From Paenisporosarcina indica (lineage in GTDB: Bacteria; Bacillota; Bacilli; Bacillales_A; Planococcaceae), in assembly GCF_001939075.1 (NCBI RefSeq), contig NZ_MPTA01000009.1, forward strand, positions 1-55,176: DNA of 55,176 bases, written 5' to 3'. The number at the start of each line of letters is the position of its first letter. The stretch's first letter is position 1. The position numbers and the translations under genes are program-made. The notes under the pieces are model-generated. The model was not told the origin of the DNA and ran no database searches. It saw nothing but the letters and a program-made list of their open reading frames with translations. This document shows positions 10,901-20,141 of this stretch, one piece after another.

Positions 10901-11665
10901 TCATTGGTTACGTTCGTATATTAAGTGAAGTCCCTTTAATGTTAAATAGGGATCAATATTATCAATCACTGTCGTTTCCTTAGCGATTAAGCTAGCCATC
11001 CCACCAGTCGCGATGACGGTCGGTTGTAGTTTACTTTGTGCTTTCATGCGGGACACAATACCTTCAACTTGCCCGACATAGCCATAAACAATACCAGCTT
11101 GCATCGCTGAAATCGTATTTTTCCCCACAACATTTTCCGGTTGGGTTAGTTCAATACGCGGCAATTTGGATGCTCGTGCAAAAAGAGCATCGGTTGAAAT
11201 ACCGATACCTGGCGCAATTGCACCACCCATATAATCACCTTTTTCGTTTACATAGCAATACGTGGTGGCTGTACCGAAATCAACAATGATGAGCGGTGGT
11301 CCATATACATCGATTGCCGCTACCGCATTAACAATGCGATCCGCTCCAACTTCCCGTGGATTTTCATATTTAATATTCAATCCTGTTTTGACTCCCGGAC
11401 CAACTACGAGCGGCTTTATACCAAAGTATTTTTGGCACATCCGCTCTAACGAAAACATAATCGGCGGGACTACGGATGAAATGATAATTCCATCTATCTG
11501 TTTAAACTCAATTTCCGCGTGATTAAATAAAGCTTTTACTTGCATCCCATATTCATCTTCTGTTTTATAGGGATCCGTTTCTAGGCGCCAGTGATGAATG
11601 AGTTCGTCATTATGATAAACACCCAGCACAATATTCGTGTTTCCTGTATCTAAAACAAGTATCAT
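10901..11665 (-). CDS. coaX: Type III pantothenate kinase
   Basis: Phosphorylates pantothenate, the first step of coenzyme A synthesis. It has 254 residues of the ASKHA fold: LDTGNTN at residues 5-11 (phosphate loop), [11 protein letters not shown] in the middle and IVDFGTATT near 127-135. The protein lacks the typical P-loop of type I kinases, as expected for CoaX. It is first in a unit with hslO and the parvulin gene. A possible extended -10 (TGGTATGAT) lies between the ftsH terminator and the gene. Confidence 0.95.
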   Translation of the reverse strand: MILVLDTGNTNIVLGVYHNDELIHHWRLETDPYKTEDEYGMQVKALFNHAEIEFKQIDGIIISSVVPPIMFSLERMCQKYFGIKPLVVGPGVKTGLNIKYENPREVGADRIVNAVAAIDVYGPPLIIVDFGTATTYCYVNEKGDYMGGAIAPGIGISTDALFARASKLPRIELTQPENVVGKNTISAMQAGIVYGYVGQVEGIVSRMKAQSKLQPTVIATGGMASLIAKETTVIDNIDPYLTLKGLHLIYERNQ

Positions 11666-11700
11666 CGCTATACCTCACTAGTCCATGAATGTCATATTAA

Positions 11701-11786
11701 CCGTCGGAGTCAAGGCGATCTTTCAGCCTGTTCCAAATTTCGTAGAGTCCGATCTCACTTGGCACTTTACGCTTTTCTAGAAGACA
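11701..11786 (-). repeat. Degenerate dispersed repeat, copy F
   Basis: Read on the minus strand, the first 19-21 bases (AGAAAAGCGTAAAGTGCCA) match the left end of the copy at 29344. The rest is strongly diverged. It lies between ftsH and coaX, probably in the coaX leader. Membership rests mostly on this end. Confidence 0.5.
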
Positions 11787-11809
11787 TCATACCATATCTA
11801 GACGTACAT

Positions 11810-11856
11810 AAAAAAGCTGGTTGACTTCCCAAAAGGAAGATCAATCAGCTTTTTTG
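11810..11856 (-). terminator. Terminator of ftsH
   Basis: A long interrupted hairpin with arms AAAAAAGCTG and CAGCTTTTTT and inner pairs TTGA/TCAA and TCC/GGA ends in a T tract. It lies just after the ftsH stop and could act on both strands. Confidence 0.85.
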
Positions 11857-11865
11857 TTTGTTTCT

Positions 11866-13863
11866 TTATTTACGTTCTTCTTTAATGTCATATGAAGGTT
11901 CTTTTGTCTCTTCTTCCTTCGGTAAATCACCAGTTGATGGATCATTCGGTGCACCCGTAACATCCGGTGTAACATTGTCAGTAGTTGGTTTTTCCAACAA
12001 GACCGCTTCTTCTTTCGCTGCTTCAGTCAAACGCACCGGTAAAGTACCATGCTCTTTCAAGTGCATAATTTGACCGGCATCCAACGTTTCCACCTCTAGG
12101 AGTGTGTTTGCAATCAATTCAAGCAACTCGCGTTTTTCCGTCAAAATCTCTTTTGTACGGGCATACTGCTCTTTGATCATGCTTTGCATTTCTTGGTCAA
12201 TCTCGTAGGCGATCGCATCCGAATAATTTTGTTCAGAGTTGAAGTCACGTCCTAAGAAGACGTTACCTCCTTGCGCTTGACCGAACTGCATCGGTCCAAG
12301 TTTATCACTCATTCCATATTCAGTGACCATGCTTCGTGCAATGCTAGTAGCACGTTGGAAGTCATTGTGAGCACCTGTTGATACTTCGCCGAAAACGATA
12401 TCTTCAGCTACACGTCCACCAAGTAATCCGGAAATCTTATCAAGTAATTCTGGTTTGGTCATGAAATAACGATCTTCTTTTGGCAACATCACGGCATAAC
12501 CGCCTGCCTGACCACGAGGAACGATTGTTACTTTATGAACAATTTCTGCGTCATCTAATGTTAAGCCAATGACCACGTGTCCTGCTTCATGGAAGGCAAC
12601 AATATTACGTTCTTTTGCGGATATGACTTTACCCGTTTTCGCAGGTCCCGCAATTACACGGTCCGTTGCTTCATCGATATCAGACATATCAATTTTCTTC
12701 TTGTCACGACGTGCAGCAACTAAAGCTGCTTCGTTTAAAAGATTTTCTAAATCTGCTCCAGAGAACCCTGGTGTGCGTTGTGCAACTGCTTTTAAATCAA
12801 CATGTTCATCCAAAGGTTTATTGCGAGCGTGTACTTCAAGTACCGCTTCACGACCTTTTACGTCTGGGCGACCAACCGTGATTTGACGGTCAAAACGACC
12901 TGGACGAAGAAGTGCTGGATCTAGAATATCTGGTCGGTTCGTTGCAGCAATGATAATAATTCCTTCATTTGCTCCGAAACCGTCCATTTCTACTAGCAAT
13001 TGGTTTAAGGTTTGTTCGCGCTCATCGTGCCCTCCACCAAGGCCTGCTCCACGTTGACGACCAACTGCATCAATTTCATCGATAAAGATGATACATGGTG
13101 CATTTTTCTTTGCATTTTCGAAAAGGTCACGCACACGAGATGCACCAACCCCTACAAACATTTCAACAAAGTCAGAACCACTGATTGAGAAGAAAGGTAC
13201 GCCCGCTTCTCCTGCTACCGCACGAGCAAGCAATGTTTTACCAGTACCTGGAGGTCCAACAAGCAGAATCCCTTTAGGTATACGAGCACCAATTGCATCG
13301 AATTTGCGAGGATCTTTTAAGAACTCTACCACTTCTACCAGTTCTTGTTTCTCTTCGTCCGCACCCGCTACGTCATTAAAGCGTACTTTTTTCTTTTCGT
13401 TATCGTATAACTTCGCTTTACTCTTACCGAAGTTCATCACACGATTCCCGCCACCTTGAGCTTGGTTCAACAAGAAGAAGAACAAGATGAAGATGATGAT
13501 GAATGGAATTAGACCAGTGAAGAACTGAACCCATCCGCTTGTTTCTGGTGCTTTTAAAACAGCGACATTATTTGTTTTCGCTGCTTCATCAATTAAGCTT
13601 AAGAGACCTTGGTTATTTTGAGGAATCATCGTGACGAACTCTTCGTCTTTTTTATAATTCTCCATTTTCCCTCGAACTTCATAAACCAATTGATCTGGTT
13701 GCATAGAAAATTCTTTCACTTCTCCACTTTCTAATGCAGTAATAAACTCGCCATAATCGATTTCTTTGGTTGGGTCTTTCCCGCTATTAAACGTACCAAA
13801 AATTCCGATGATCACGAGGAAAATTAATAAATAAAATATGGTGTATCGAAATATTCGATTCAT
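11866..13863 (-). CDS. ftsH: ATP-dependent zinc metalloprotease FtsH
   Basis: Membrane AAA+ protease that degrades unfolded or regulatory membrane and cytosolic proteins; in B. subtilis it is needed for sporulation. The ATG at 13863 gives 665 residues and follows GAGGAGG; an upstream GTG lies inside that site. Two membrane segments (about 5-25 and 112-132) flank an outside domain. Walker A GPPGTGKT, Walker B IIFIDEID and the zinc site HEAGH (near 425) are intact. The C-terminal tail is acidic and rich in Pro/Thr. It is followed by a terminator. Confidence 0.98.
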   Translation of the reverse strand: MNRIFRYTIFYLLIFLVIIGIFGTFNSGKDPTKEIDYGEFITALESGEVKEFSMQPDQLVYEVRGKMENYKKDEEFVTMIPQNNQGLLSLIDEAAKTNNVAVLKAPETSGWVQFFTGLIPFIIIFILFFFLLNQAQGGGNRVMNFGKSKAKLYDNEKKKVRFNDVAGADEEKQELVEVVEFLKDPRKFDAIGARIPKGILLVGPPGTGKTLLARAVAGEAGVPFFSISGSDFVEMFVGVGASRVRDLFENAKKNAPCIIFIDEIDAVGRQRGAGLGGGHDEREQTLNQLLVEMDGFGANEGIIIIAATNRPDILDPALLRPGRFDRQITVGRPDVKGREAVLEVHARNKPLDEHVDLKAVAQRTPGFSGADLENLLNEAALVAARRDKKKIDMSDIDEATDRVIAGPAKTGKVISAKERNIVAFHEAGHVVIGLTLDDAEIVHKVTIVPRGQAGGYAVMLPKEDRYFMTKPELLDKISGLLGGRVAEDIVFGEVSTGAHNDFQRATSIARSMVTEYGMSDKLGPMQFGQAQGGNVFLGRDFNSEQNYSDAIAYEIDQEMQSMIKEQYARTKEILTEKRELLELIANTLLEVETLDAGQIMHLKEHGTLPVRLTEAAKEEAVLLEKPTTDNVTPDVTGAPNDPSTGDLPKEEETKEPSYDIKEERK

Positions 13864-13993
13864 CCCAAGCCTCCTCACAAAATATACAGAAAAACTAAAG
13901 ATAATCTTATCATACGTACAAAAAAGGGTACAACGATAAGCCTTGCTTTTTATCCCAAAATCTTTAATTCATGGCAAAAGAGTGATCACTCTT

Positions 13994-14536
13994 TTAGAAC
14001 GAGTAAACTTCCTTCTTCAAAACGCCTACATACGGCAAGTTACGGTATTTTTCCATGTAATCTAAACCATACCCTACCACAAATGCATCAGGTACTTCGA
14101 ACCCTACATAATCCGCTTTTAAATCCACTTTACGTCCAGTAGGTTTGTCTAGAAGTGTCACAACCTTAATCGATTTTGCTTTACGATATTTAAAAAGGTC
14201 CACCAAATAGCTTAGTGTTAGGCCACTGTCGATAATATCTTCAAGAATAAGAACATCACGACCTTCAACACTTGTGTTTAAATCCTTGACGATTTTTACC
14301 TCACCTGATGATACGGTTGCGTTGCCATAGCTCGATACATCCATGAAATCAATCTCCATGTATACATCCATGCGTTTCATAAGATCGGCCATGAATGGCA
14401 TTGCACCTTTAAGTACACCAATTGCAAGTGGAAACTTATCGTTGTAATCAGCTGTCAACCTTTCTCCTAGTTCACGGATTTTGTCTTGGAGTTGTTCTTC
14501 AGAGATCAACACTTCTTGAATATCTTTTTCTAACAT
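13994..14536 (-). CDS. hpt: Hypoxanthine-guanine phosphoribosyltransferase
   Basis: Salvages hypoxanthine and guanine with PRPP. It has 180 residues with the PRPP-binding motif [14 protein letters not shown] near residues 94-107 and the purine-binding DKPTGRK region. It starts 18 bp after tilS. In B. subtilis HprT and TilS interact and activate ftsH transcription; the same gene order here is compatible with that but does not prove it. Confidence 0.96.
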   Translation of the reverse strand: MLEKDIQEVLISEEQLQDKIRELGERLTADYNDKFPLAIGVLKGAMPFMADLMKRMDVYMEIDFMDVSSYGNATVSSGEVKIVKDLNTSVEGRDVLILEDIIDSGLTLSYLVDLFKYRKAKSIKVVTLLDKPTGRKVDLKADYVGFEVPDAFVVGYGLDYMEKYRNLPYVGVLKKEVYSF

Positions 14537-14554
14537 ATGGGTTCCTCCTCGAGC

Positions 14555-15943
14555 TTAGACGCTCTCTTTTTCAATAATCAACTTATGCGTCCAACCTTCA
14601 TGTGGTTGTTTGGTAAAACGTGAACCTAGGCGTAAGCCTAGCACAGCAATGATTTCCTCTTGTTGTGTTTCGAGCAATTGAATCGAATCACGTGTATGTA
14701 GAGGTACTTTTTCGTCAATCAAAAGGCGTGACAATCGTTTAGGTTCATTCATGCCTTTTAACAACAGTCGATCTCCGGGTTTTCTTCCTCGTACTTGGAT
14801 GGGTAACTCAAATTCTTCAAGCGTAATATACCATCCTTCAGCATCACTTACCGAATCCTCCCGATCACATACTTTTATCCGCAGGTTCGACTCAATCAAT
14901 TTCCATTCTCCCACAATAAGCATTATTGGAAAGATTGGATGTTTTGAGACCTCTTCTTCAAATGAAAAATGCATAATTGAGTATTGGCGGATCACTTTCC
15001 CACCTTTCGGAAGATGAATCTCGTTCGAACCTTTGTGTTCAAAACATTGGTTATGAATTTGATCAACTAGTGAATGACTCAACCACAAATTTTCATGTGG
15101 GTATAGATAGTTTAATAGTAGTAGAATGACCCTTTTTTGTAAAGCAGGCTCAATATCTTGAAATTGTTGCAAATCAATTGATAATGAATGATGGCTAATG
15201 TCTTTGATAATTTTCTTATATTCTTTCGCGGCAAGCTTTTGCAACAACAACTCATCTTGTTGTTGTTGCGACACCCATTGAAGGATGACTGATGCCACAT
15301 TTGAATTTTCTTCTTGAAGTAGCGGCACAATATGATGGCGAAAACGGTTGCGCATGTATGCATCTTTTTGATTACTTGAATCCTCACGATATGTATGGTG
15401 TTGTTTATTCAAATAATGTTCAACTTGTTTACGAGTGACTGATAAAAAAGGGCGAATTAACTCCCCACTTCCAAAGTTTCGTTTTGACAACATACCGTTA
15501 GCTCTCGTCCCTCTTGTTAATCCCATGTAAACGGACTCCACTTGATCATCCGCATGGTGGGCTACCACCAATTTGTTATACCCAGACTGCTGCATCACTT
15601 GCATAAAAAAACTGTACCGTTCACGTCTACATATATCCTGCAAGTTCCCTTTTTCATGTTCTAAAATGTCTCGAATAGGTAAGGTTTTGGTATAAAACGG
15701 AATGTCCCAATCTTGACATAGCATTTCTACAAAACGTTCATCATCATCCGATTCTTTTCCTCTTAGTCCGTGATTTGCGTGGATACAGCCCAATTCTATC
15801 CCAAATTTATCTTTTTCTTGTTGTAAAAAAGTGAGGAGCGCAACTGAATCTGCGCCCCCAGAACATGCGACAAGAAGTCGATCCTCGTCGCTTATCAAAT
15901 TGTGTTTTTGAATAAACGTCATTATTTGTGTATAAAACCCCAA
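14555..15943 (-). CDS. tilS: tRNA(Ile)-lysidine synthetase
   Basis: Changes C34 of tRNA-Ile(CAU) to lysidine so that it reads AUA. The 462-residue protein has the PP-loop SGGADS at residues 29-34 in a PP-ATPase domain, followed by TilS substrate-binding and C-terminal domains. The start is TTG, placed 10 bp after AGGAGG; the next in-frame ATG (15922) has no ribosome-binding site. It begins 26 bp after spoIIE. B. subtilis yabS and yabT, normally between them, are absent. Confidence 0.95.
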   Translation of the reverse strand: MGFYTQIMTFIQKHNLISDEDRLLVACSGGADSVALLTFLQQEKDKFGIELGCIHANHGLRGKESDDDERFVEMLCQDWDIPFYTKTLPIRDILEHEKGNLQDICRRERYSFFMQVMQQSGYNKLVVAHHADDQVESVYMGLTRGTRANGMLSKRNFGSGELIRPFLSVTRKQVEHYLNKQHHTYREDSSNQKDAYMRNRFRHHIVPLLQEENSNVASVILQWVSQQQQDELLLQKLAAKEYKKIIKDISHHSLSIDLQQFQDIEPALQKRVILLLLNYLYPHENLWLSHSLVDQIHNQCFEHKGSNEIHLPKGGKVIRQYSIMHFSFEEEVSKHPIFPIMLIVGEWKLIESNLRIKVCDREDSVSDAEGWYITLEEFELPIQVRGRKPGDRLLLKGMNEPKRLSRLLIDEKVPLHTRDSIQLLETQQEEIIAVLGLRLGSRFTKQPHEGWTHKLIIEKESV

Positions 15944-15969
15944 CTTCTTGGCACCTCCTTATCCTTCAT

Positions 15970-18456
15970 TTATTTTAACATTCTTTCACGGGAAACATTT
16001 CGATTAGATGGTGAAAATAATGACCATTCTGGTACAGCGTGTCTTACCTTCACAACAATTAGTGTTCGATCGTCTTCTGCTGCTGGATATTTGCGACTAA
16101 ATTCAGCGGCTAATAAATCGGCAAGTGAGCCGGTAGGTGTTGCTTCATACTTTCTCATAAGTCGAATCAATTCATTTTCTTGTTCTTCTAATGAATACTC
16201 TGGTGAGAACATCCCATCTGATAGCATCACTAAGGTATCCCCATCTTTTACAATTCGTTCCTCTGCATCTACTGACATCGTTGGCAAGAATCCAATTGGT
16301 ACACTATGACTATCGATTTTCACACAATCTTTTCCTCTCAGTAAATATGTGGACATGCTCCCCGCTTTAAACGACCAAAGTTTTCCTTGTTGTAAATCAA
16401 GTAATGCCAAGTCTACGGTTGCATACATATCTGAGTGATGTTTAAGTGACATCACATAATGGAGGGTGTGCATTGCTGTTTCAGGATTCATTTGATGTTG
16501 TAAGCATTCGCGTAACAAACGAATGACTTTTCTACTCTCATGATACGCTTCTACGTTTTGCCCCATTCCATCAGATAATATGAATGCTACCAATCCACTA
16601 TGCAAAGGGATTACACTATGAGCATCCCCTGAATAAACTGTATTTTGATAGGACCTTGTAAATACACCGTAATCAAACGTAAATCTAACAGCCGATTGGA
16701 ATGTAATTTGAAGATGAGCAAATGGATCTTGAATTTCAGAAGTACGACTAATTTCGAAAGGCTCATCATATAATTCATGAAGAATCGGGATAATAAGTCG
16801 CTCTCCAATCATTTGATTCGTTTCCCATTCCGCTTGTTTGACAGGCAAACAGCAAACAATTTTTCTTGCCCCCGGTTCTTCCGAAAGCATATCGATTTGA
16901 AAGTGTGCGATTTTCGCATCGTCTAGACGTCTTGAAATTTTCTCTTCTTCCGACTCATGATTTGTTTCATTCAATTGTAAATCTGACATGAGCTCACTAA
17001 CATGTTGACTCATATCGCGTAGTTGATACGCCAGCATTTTTTTACCGTGAGCATAATGCCCTGCCAATTTATTATTTGCATATTCTTCTTCAAGAGCATC
17101 GATTAAACCACTGGAACGTACACACTTTTCTTGTATTCGGTCATTCAATCGATAACGAACACCTGACTTTGTATGACCACGCATGTCTTTCCATTCATCA
17201 ATAATTGGATGCATCCCTTGACCTTCAGCACCCCAACATTTTTCTTGTCTAAAACAAGTTCCACAAACGGAGTAACTTGGTGTTTGATTGGTTGAAGCAA
17301 TTTCTTTTTGTGTAGGAAAACGATCATTCACTAGTTGTGTAATAAATTCTACAAACTGTTGAAAGTCGGACAATTGTGTATTCACTTTATCCGTTAACCA
17401 TTGTTGTCTTTTAAAAAGAACGGATGATTGTTTCGGGAAAAATTGGTTTTGTGCATACATAACCCATGACTTCGGCACCAAGAAGAAAATCATCGCCGCA
17501 CATGCTAATGAAGCAAAGTACACTTTATCTAGCGGTAAAGTTGCGTCATACACCGTAAAGAATATAGCAGCGCCAAAAGAACCGATGGACATCCAGATAC
17601 GGCCTTTATTCTGAAACAACCCTGCACATAAACCCGTTAATGCATAAACGGCAATCATGCCGCTAAAAGATAATTGAGACAAACTTAGAATGGTACCCAT
17701 AATTGTGGCAACCGCTGTTCCAACAAATAAGCCCCCTACACTAACTGCTCCAAAGAGCACGAGATGGACCAGTACCAGTGGCATCGAGATGAGTCCAAAT
17801 AACAAACCACCCATACCCGTTAACATTAAAGCGCTTACCATTACAGCTGCCCCGATTCGCTCAAACGTCCATTTTGCTGTTGTTAATGCATGCATTGGAA
17901 CAAATATTTGGAATAAAAACACCGTCATAATGGCTGACAAAATACTTTCGTACAAGACCAATAGAGAAACCGCCAAAGGAATTTCTCCGCTATAAGATAT
18001 CCATTGCCAACCAACTTGGACGAGCAGGATGACCATCGCCACCTGTAATGGAATAAACTTTTTATTTTTCAGAAAGTGGCTGATTGCTTGATAACCTCCC
18101 ACTTGCAATACATGGAGGAGGGTTTGTCCGATTCCAAGGGTTAAGCTCCCACTGAGACCACCAACCCAAACAAGCGGTAAGTAACGCGGGTACCTCCTTG
18201 CTACAATAGCCCAAATGGGGAGAAAAAATGGAACAGCCGCTTCAAATAACACAGCTTTTGATAAGAAGAATGCAAAAAATAAAATGAGTACCGATAAGGT
18301 GATCCTTAACTTTTTCTTTTTTACTAAGAGCGCCCAACGGCTCCAAACGGGTATTTTCTTCACACTATCAGTTGTCCACGATTTCATGAAACCAATCCCT
18401 TCCCATGCGATGTTTTTTATTATAGGAGAGAGTTGGTTTGAAGTTTGTCTATTCAT
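15970..18456 (-). CDS. spoIIE: Stage II sporulation protein E, membrane PP2C phosphatase
   Basis: Dephosphorylates SpoIIAA-P to release sigma-F in the forespore and binds FtsZ at the polar septum. The ATG at 18456 (828 residues) has a GGAAGTG site; the ATG 21 bp upstream has none. The first ~320 residues hold about ten membrane segments, followed by a central FtsZ-binding region. The C-terminal PP2C domain has metal aspartates in ILSDGMGQN, MLSDGMFSP and EDDRTLIVVK. Its upstream region is shared with the divergent tRNA-Met promoter. The B. subtilis gene depends on Spo0A; no clear 0A box was found here. Confidence 0.96.
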   Translation of the reverse strand: MNRQTSNQLSPIIKNIAWEGIGFMKSWTTDSVKKIPVWSRWALLVKKKKLRITLSVLILFFAFFLSKAVLFEAAVPFFLPIWAIVARRYPRYLPLVWVGGLSGSLTLGIGQTLLHVLQVGGYQAISHFLKNKKFIPLQVAMVILLVQVGWQWISYSGEIPLAVSLLVLYESILSAIMTVFLFQIFVPMHALTTAKWTFERIGAAVMVSALMLTGMGGLLFGLISMPLVLVHLVLFGAVSVGGLFVGTAVATIMGTILSLSQLSFSGMIAVYALTGLCAGLFQNKGRIWMSIGSFGAAIFFTVYDATLPLDKVYFASLACAAMIFFLVPKSWVMYAQNQFFPKQSSVLFKRQQWLTDKVNTQLSDFQQFVEFITQLVNDRFPTQKEIASTNQTPSYSVCGTCFRQEKCWGAEGQGMHPIIDEWKDMRGHTKSGVRYRLNDRIQEKCVRSSGLIDALEEEYANNKLAGHYAHGKKMLAYQLRDMSQHVSELMSDLQLNETNHESEEEKISRRLDDAKIAHFQIDMLSEEPGARKIVCCLPVKQAEWETNQMIGERLIIPILHELYDEPFEISRTSEIQDPFAHLQITFQSAVRFTFDYGVFTRSYQNTVYSGDAHSVIPLHSGLVAFILSDGMGQNVEAYHESRKVIRLLRECLQHQMNPETAMHTLHYVMSLKHHSDMYATVDLALLDLQQGKLWSFKAGSMSTYLLRGKDCVKIDSHSVPIGFLPTMSVDAEERIVKDGDTLVMLSDGMFSPEYSLEEQENELIRLMRKYEATPTGSLADLLAAEFSRKYPAAEDDRTLIVVKVRHAVPEWSLFSPSNRNVSRERMLK

Positions 18457-18523
18457 GACAGCACTTCCAAAAAACATTTCGACGAAATATCAGAAGAAAC
18501 GTGATAAATTATGAAAAGACCTA

Positions 18524-18552
18524 TTGACACTCGATATGTTCGATTGTATTAT
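18524..18552 (+). promoter_or_regulatory. Sigma-A promoter of the tRNA-Met/Glu unit
   Basis: TTGACA (18524-18529), a 17-bp spacer and TATTAT (18547-18552) lie 19 bp upstream of tRNA-Met. It is near-consensus, as expected for stable RNA genes, and it fires away from spoIIE. Confidence 0.85.
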
Positions 18553-18571
18553 TATAAATGTTCTTAACAAC

Positions 18572-18645
18572 GGCGGCCTAGCTCAGCTGGCTAGAGCGTA
18601 CGGTTCATACCCGTGAGGTCGGGGGTTCGATCCCCTCGGCCGCCA
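18572..18645 (+). tRNA. tRNA-Met (anticodon CAT)
   Basis: A 74-nt cloverleaf: acceptor arms GGCGGCC and GGCCGCC pair fully, the D-arm is GCTC/GAGC, the anticodon loop TTCATAC gives CAT, and the T-arm is GGGGG-TTCGATC-CCCTC. The first acceptor pair is G-C and the body closely resembles the elongator tRNA-Met next to B. subtilis spoIIE. CCA is not encoded. It is on the opposite strand to its protein-coding neighbours. Confidence 0.95.
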
Positions 18646-18656
18646 TAATAGTACGC

Positions 18657-18694
18657 CAAAAGTGTCAACGGAAATTCCCGCTGACACTTTTTTT
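18657..18694 (+). terminator. Terminator-like hairpin between tRNA-Met and tRNA-Glu
   Basis: Arms AAAAGTGTCA and TGACACTTTT with further inner CGG/CCG pairing are followed by a T tract that ends only 3 nt before tRNA-Glu. It looks like an intrinsic terminator for tRNA-Met. There is no room for a promoter between it and tRNA-Glu, so it must be leaky, antiterminated or a processing signal. Confidence 0.75.
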
Positions 18695-18697
18695 CAC

Positions 18698-18769
18698 GGC
18701 CCCTTGGTCAAGCGGTTAAGACACCGCCCTTTCACGGCGGTAACACGGGTTCGAATCCCGTAGGGGTCA
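18698..18769 (+). tRNA. tRNA-Glu (anticodon TTC)
   Basis: A 72-nt cloverleaf: acceptor arms GGCCCCT and AGGGGTC pair with one G-T, the anticodon arm CCGCC-CTTTCAC-GGCGG gives TTC, and the T-arm is ACGGG-TTCGAAT-CCCGT. CCA is not encoded. The sequence is nearly that of B. subtilis tRNA-Glu. It starts 3 nt after a terminator-like hairpin and is directly followed by a dispersed repeat. Confidence 0.95.
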
Positions 18770-18777
18770 TCATCAGT

Positions 18778-18880
18778 AAAGCGGAAAGTACCATTCTAGC
18801 CTGGATGTCAGAAAGACGAAACTTTCCTTTCTGACTCCTAGAATGTGCCCGCAGGCTGGCGCTCGGAGCTAGACATAGAG
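18778..18880 (+). repeat. Dispersed intergenic repeat, variant copy D
   Basis: The left end (AAAGCGGAAAGTACCATTCTAG) and right end (CTGGCGCTCGGAGCTAGACA) match the other copies. The centre is replaced by a different hairpin: GTCAGAAAG pairs with CTTTCTGAC, nested in CATTCTAG/CTAGAATG. It lies between tRNA-Glu and its terminator and is therefore probably transcribed with the tRNA. Confidence 0.75.
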
Positions 18881-18890
18881 AAATGTAAAA

Positions 18891-18923
18891 ACCAGCAAGA
18901 GCTTAGTGCCTTGCTGTTTTTTT
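18891..18923 (+). terminator. Terminator of tRNA-Glu, probably bidirectional
   Basis: CAGCAAG (18893-18899) pairs with CTTGCTG (18910-18916) and is followed by seven T. The minus strand reading also ends in five T, so it can also end the DinB-like gene coming the other way. Confidence 0.85.
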
Positions 18924-18959
18924 GTTTATCTACCAAATTAATTTATACAAAAAATCTCA

Positions 18960-19418
18960 CTATCTACCGCGCACACTCTCAATTTGTCGTTTATGATGTT
19001 CGTCGTGTTCAGAAAAGTCGGAAAAATATTCCTTAATCGACAAAGTATGTTTGCCAATTTGAAATTCATTGCCCCATTCACCGTCATCTATTTCTTCAAG
19101 TTTTTGGATAAGACGTTGACGTTCCCTTTTCGCGTAAGCAACGGTTTCTTTAAATGTCTGTTTAGCAGCACGTGTTGCAGCTTTTTTATTAAATTCTTCG
19201 AACTCTGGGGATTTTTCAAGTGTAGCACCTTCCTTCATATAGGGAAGACGATCTTCAAATGTAAAACGATCCCACTCAGCTAAATGCATGATGATTTCAT
19301 TTGGAGACCACTTTCCTGGTTGATATGGGGTTGTTGCACTTTCTTCGGATAATGAAGATAGCGTATCCAACCAATTTACATATTCCAATTGTTTAGCTAC
19401 TATTTCTTGTTTCCTCAT
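18960..19418 (-). CDS. DinB-like four-helix protein
   Basis: A 152-residue protein of the DinB/YfiT superfamily, metal-dependent four-helix bundles. Candidate metal histidines are in IIMHLAEWDR (near residue 46) and SEHDEHHKRQIE (near 138-142), the usual pattern. The ATG at 19418 follows GGAGAG by 6 bp; the ATG two codons earlier is too close to that site. Many members are thiol-dependent transferases (bacillithiol family) but no substrate can be named here. B. subtilis has no DinB gene at this position, so it is a local insertion beside the tRNA genes. Confidence 0.85.
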   Translation of the reverse strand: MRKQEIVAKQLEYVNWLDTLSSLSEESATTPYQPGKWSPNEIIMHLAEWDRFTFEDRLPYMKEGATLEKSPEFEEFNKKAATRAAKQTFKETVAYAKRERQRLIQKLEEIDDGEWGNEFQIGKHTLSIKEYFSDFSEHDEHHKRQIESVRGR

Positions 19419-19531
19419 ATACATCTCTCCTTTCCAGAATTTACTTCTCCTTATTTGTTTAAAAATCCTTTAACGAAACAATTAAATTGTTTAAAACAAG
19501 AGAGTGCATTTTTCTTTATTTTTTGAAAAAC

Positions 19532-19563
19532 AAAAAACACCCTTGCCAATTAGCAAGGGTGTT
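19532..19563 (-). terminator. Terminator of the S1-domain gene
   Basis: Perfect 11-bp arms (AACACCCTTGC and GCAAGGGTGTT) close a 6-nt loop and are followed on the minus strand by TTTTTG. Confidence 0.9.
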
Positions 19564-19602
19564 GTATAAAACACTTTTTCTACGATTAAAACAGCCAGCA
19601 AA

Positions 19603-20022
19603 TTATCCTCGTTTCGCGCCACGACCGCCGCGTTTCGATTCAGTTGCACGTTTTAAAGTGGACAAACGATCTTCACTATCTTTTAAGAAACGTGCCATTT
19701 TTTGCTCAAAGTTTTCTTTGAACGGTGCTCTATCGTTTTGACGACTATTTTGGCGTGGTCGTTGAGGACGTTCTGGTCTCTCAGCTTGAGGCTTGGCTTT
19801 GCGGATTGATAAGCCAATTTTGCCGTCTGCTTCCACATTCATCACTTTTACTTCAACCATATCTCCAACTTTCAAATGCTCGTTGATGTCTTTCACATAA
19901 TTATCAGCTACTTCACTGATATGAACAAGACCTGTTGAGCCACCTGGTAGTTCGACGAATGCTCCGAAATTTGTGATTCCTGTTACTTTACCTTCTACCT
20001 TGCTGCCTACTTCAATTGACAT
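19603..20022 (-). CDS. yabR: S1-domain RNA-binding protein (YabR-like)
   Basis: A 139-residue protein: one S1 domain over residues 1-75 (VEGKVTGITNFGAFVELPGG, GLVHISEVAD, VKVMNVEADGKIGLSIR) followed by a basic, Arg/Gln-rich tail ending GGRGAKRG. B. subtilis YabR is a ribosome-associated general stress protein; the Streptococcus relative CvfD affects translation of selected mRNAs. The basic tail probably adds RNA binding. It has its own strong sigma-A promoter inside the divIC terminator and a leader hairpin (20053-20067) before the ribosome-binding site. Confidence 0.9.
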   Translation of the reverse strand: MSIEVGSKVEGKVTGITNFGAFVELPGGSTGLVHISEVADNYVKDINEHLKVGDMVEVKVMNVEADGKIGLSIRKAKPQAERPERPQRPRQNSRQNDRAPFKENFEQKMARFLKDSEDRLSTLKRATESKRGGRGAKRG

Positions 20023-20113
20023 AAAAAAAATGCTCCTCCTTAAAAATTAAGCGGCTCCTTTAGAGCCTAGTAATCGTAATAGCGGACCCAAATATTACAG
20101 GTCTTCAATCTTA

Positions 20114-20141
20114 ATTATAGCCAACAAAAAAAGAGTGTCAA
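20114..20141 (-). promoter_or_regulatory. Sigma-A promoter of yabR inside the divIC terminator
   Basis: TTGACA (20141-20136), a 16-bp spacer and TATAAT (20119-20114) lie about 90 bp upstream of the S1-domain gene. Both boxes are consensus. The -35 box is in the loop and stem of the divIC terminator (20125-20155). Confidence 0.75.

Noticed and set aside
18479-18546. Spo0A boxes for spoIIE
   Set aside because: CGTCGAA has one mismatch but lies too close to the start codon, and two ATCGA-type sites 10 bp apart have two mismatches each. None is convincing, though Spo0A control is expected from B. subtilis.
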